Source: Bacteroidales bacterium (GTDB taxonomy: Bacteria; Bacteroidota; Bacteroidia; Bacteroidales; VadinHA17). Taken from it: a DNA stretch of 64,000 nucleotides. The translations under genes and the position numbers were made by a program. The notes under the pieces are model-generated. The model made no database searches, had not been told where the DNA came from, and saw only the letters and a program-made list of their open reading frames with translations. The stretch is taken from contig JAJFVL010000055.1 in the NCBI GenBank assembly GCA_021371855.1, positions 124,001 through 188,000 of the forward strand, written 5' to 3'. Positions 63,855-64,000 of this stretch are shown here, piece after piece (position 1 is the stretch's first letter; each line of letters starts with the position of its first letter).

Positions 63855-64000
63855 ATTATTCCTTTTTATCAAACGTTTATTCCTGCCGCAATAATTTGAA
63901 TGATTTTATTCAGTTAAGATTCTGTCACGAATCAATTTTATCGGGGAGTAAAAAACAGTATACAGTAAAGTCAACAATTATACTAAAAAAAATAAAATTT
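63855..64000. other. AT-rich upstream region at window edge
   Basis: No gene is visible in the last 146 bases. The stretch is AT-rich and probably contains the promoter of the fusion gene on the minus strand. Confidence 0.4.

Overview
The window looks like a chromosome segment of an anaerobic Bacteroidales-type bacterium. The gene families point there: DUF5606, DUF3276, DUF4835, the Bacteroidetes-type omega subunit, a YbbR-YajC-DUF1573-NusB block and a LysM/periplasmic-binding fusion. Promoters of the TTTG-N19/20-TAnnTTTG type, sparse Shine-Dalgarno sequences and Bacteroidetes-type CoaBC motifs agree. An electron-bifurcating [FeFe]-hydrogenase operon indicates a fermentative, H2-handling metabolism. 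No rRNA gene or CRISPR array was seen.

Layout. 0.1-4.6 kb: hydrogenase operon (ferredoxin-like protein, HydB, HydA, HydC) ending in a strong terminator. 4.65-11.4 kb: YgiQ radical SAM protein, a patatin-Omp85 protein with a hexanucleotide repeat in its signal peptide, and a TPR protein. 11.4-12.9 kb: an ECF sigma factor with a membrane protein and a Spy/CpxP-like periplasmic protein. 13-25 kb: housekeeping genes (LysM-PBP1 fusion, purC, phoH, SAM hydroxide adenosyltransferase, mazG, agmatinase, DjlA-like, coaE, YbbR, yajC, nusB, DUF3276, DUF456). 25-38.7 kb: ornithine carbamoyltransferase and carbamate kinase, ftsK, a LolA-like protein, an HDIG protein, an NlpC/P60 peptidase, histidine degradation (ftcD, hutI) and an outer-membrane barrel. 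38.7-49.7 kb: DUF819, fabI, recN, DUF4835, coaBC, rpoZ, bamD, an alpha-oxoamine synthase, a TorD-like chaperone, an SRPBCC protein and trxB. 49.87 kb: tRNA-Pro(GGG) with a well-formed promoter.

From the tRNA to the right edge the content becomes accessory. A Tat-exported glycosidase-like protein is followed by the most unusual part of the window, about 52.4-59.8 kb. This stretch holds a small AbrB-like gene and a 1.2-kb island without credible genes, built of nested imperfect palindromes. It continues with an ORF6N gene and two overlapping tyrosine-recombinase genes, one with all catalytic residues and one lacking the first Arg and the box-II His. A cluster of DnaA-box-like sequences follows, then a CHC2-Toprim-P-loop ATPase fusion (primase type) and a divergent Xre regulator. 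I read this as a compact mobile element, possibly satellite- or plasmid-like, whose recombination or replication sites are DNA foldbacks. The palindromes at 52759-52999 reappear inverted and diverged at 53512-53730, so the island is itself a large inverted duplication.

The right edge holds a 5'-truncated Rhs C-terminal fragment with a probable immunity gene, and a fusion of a sugar nucleotidyltransferase to a GHMP kinase. All functions are inferred from motifs and context; no searches were run. Where an open frame began with GTG or TTG and a good ATG lay a few codons inside, the ATG was used and this is stated.
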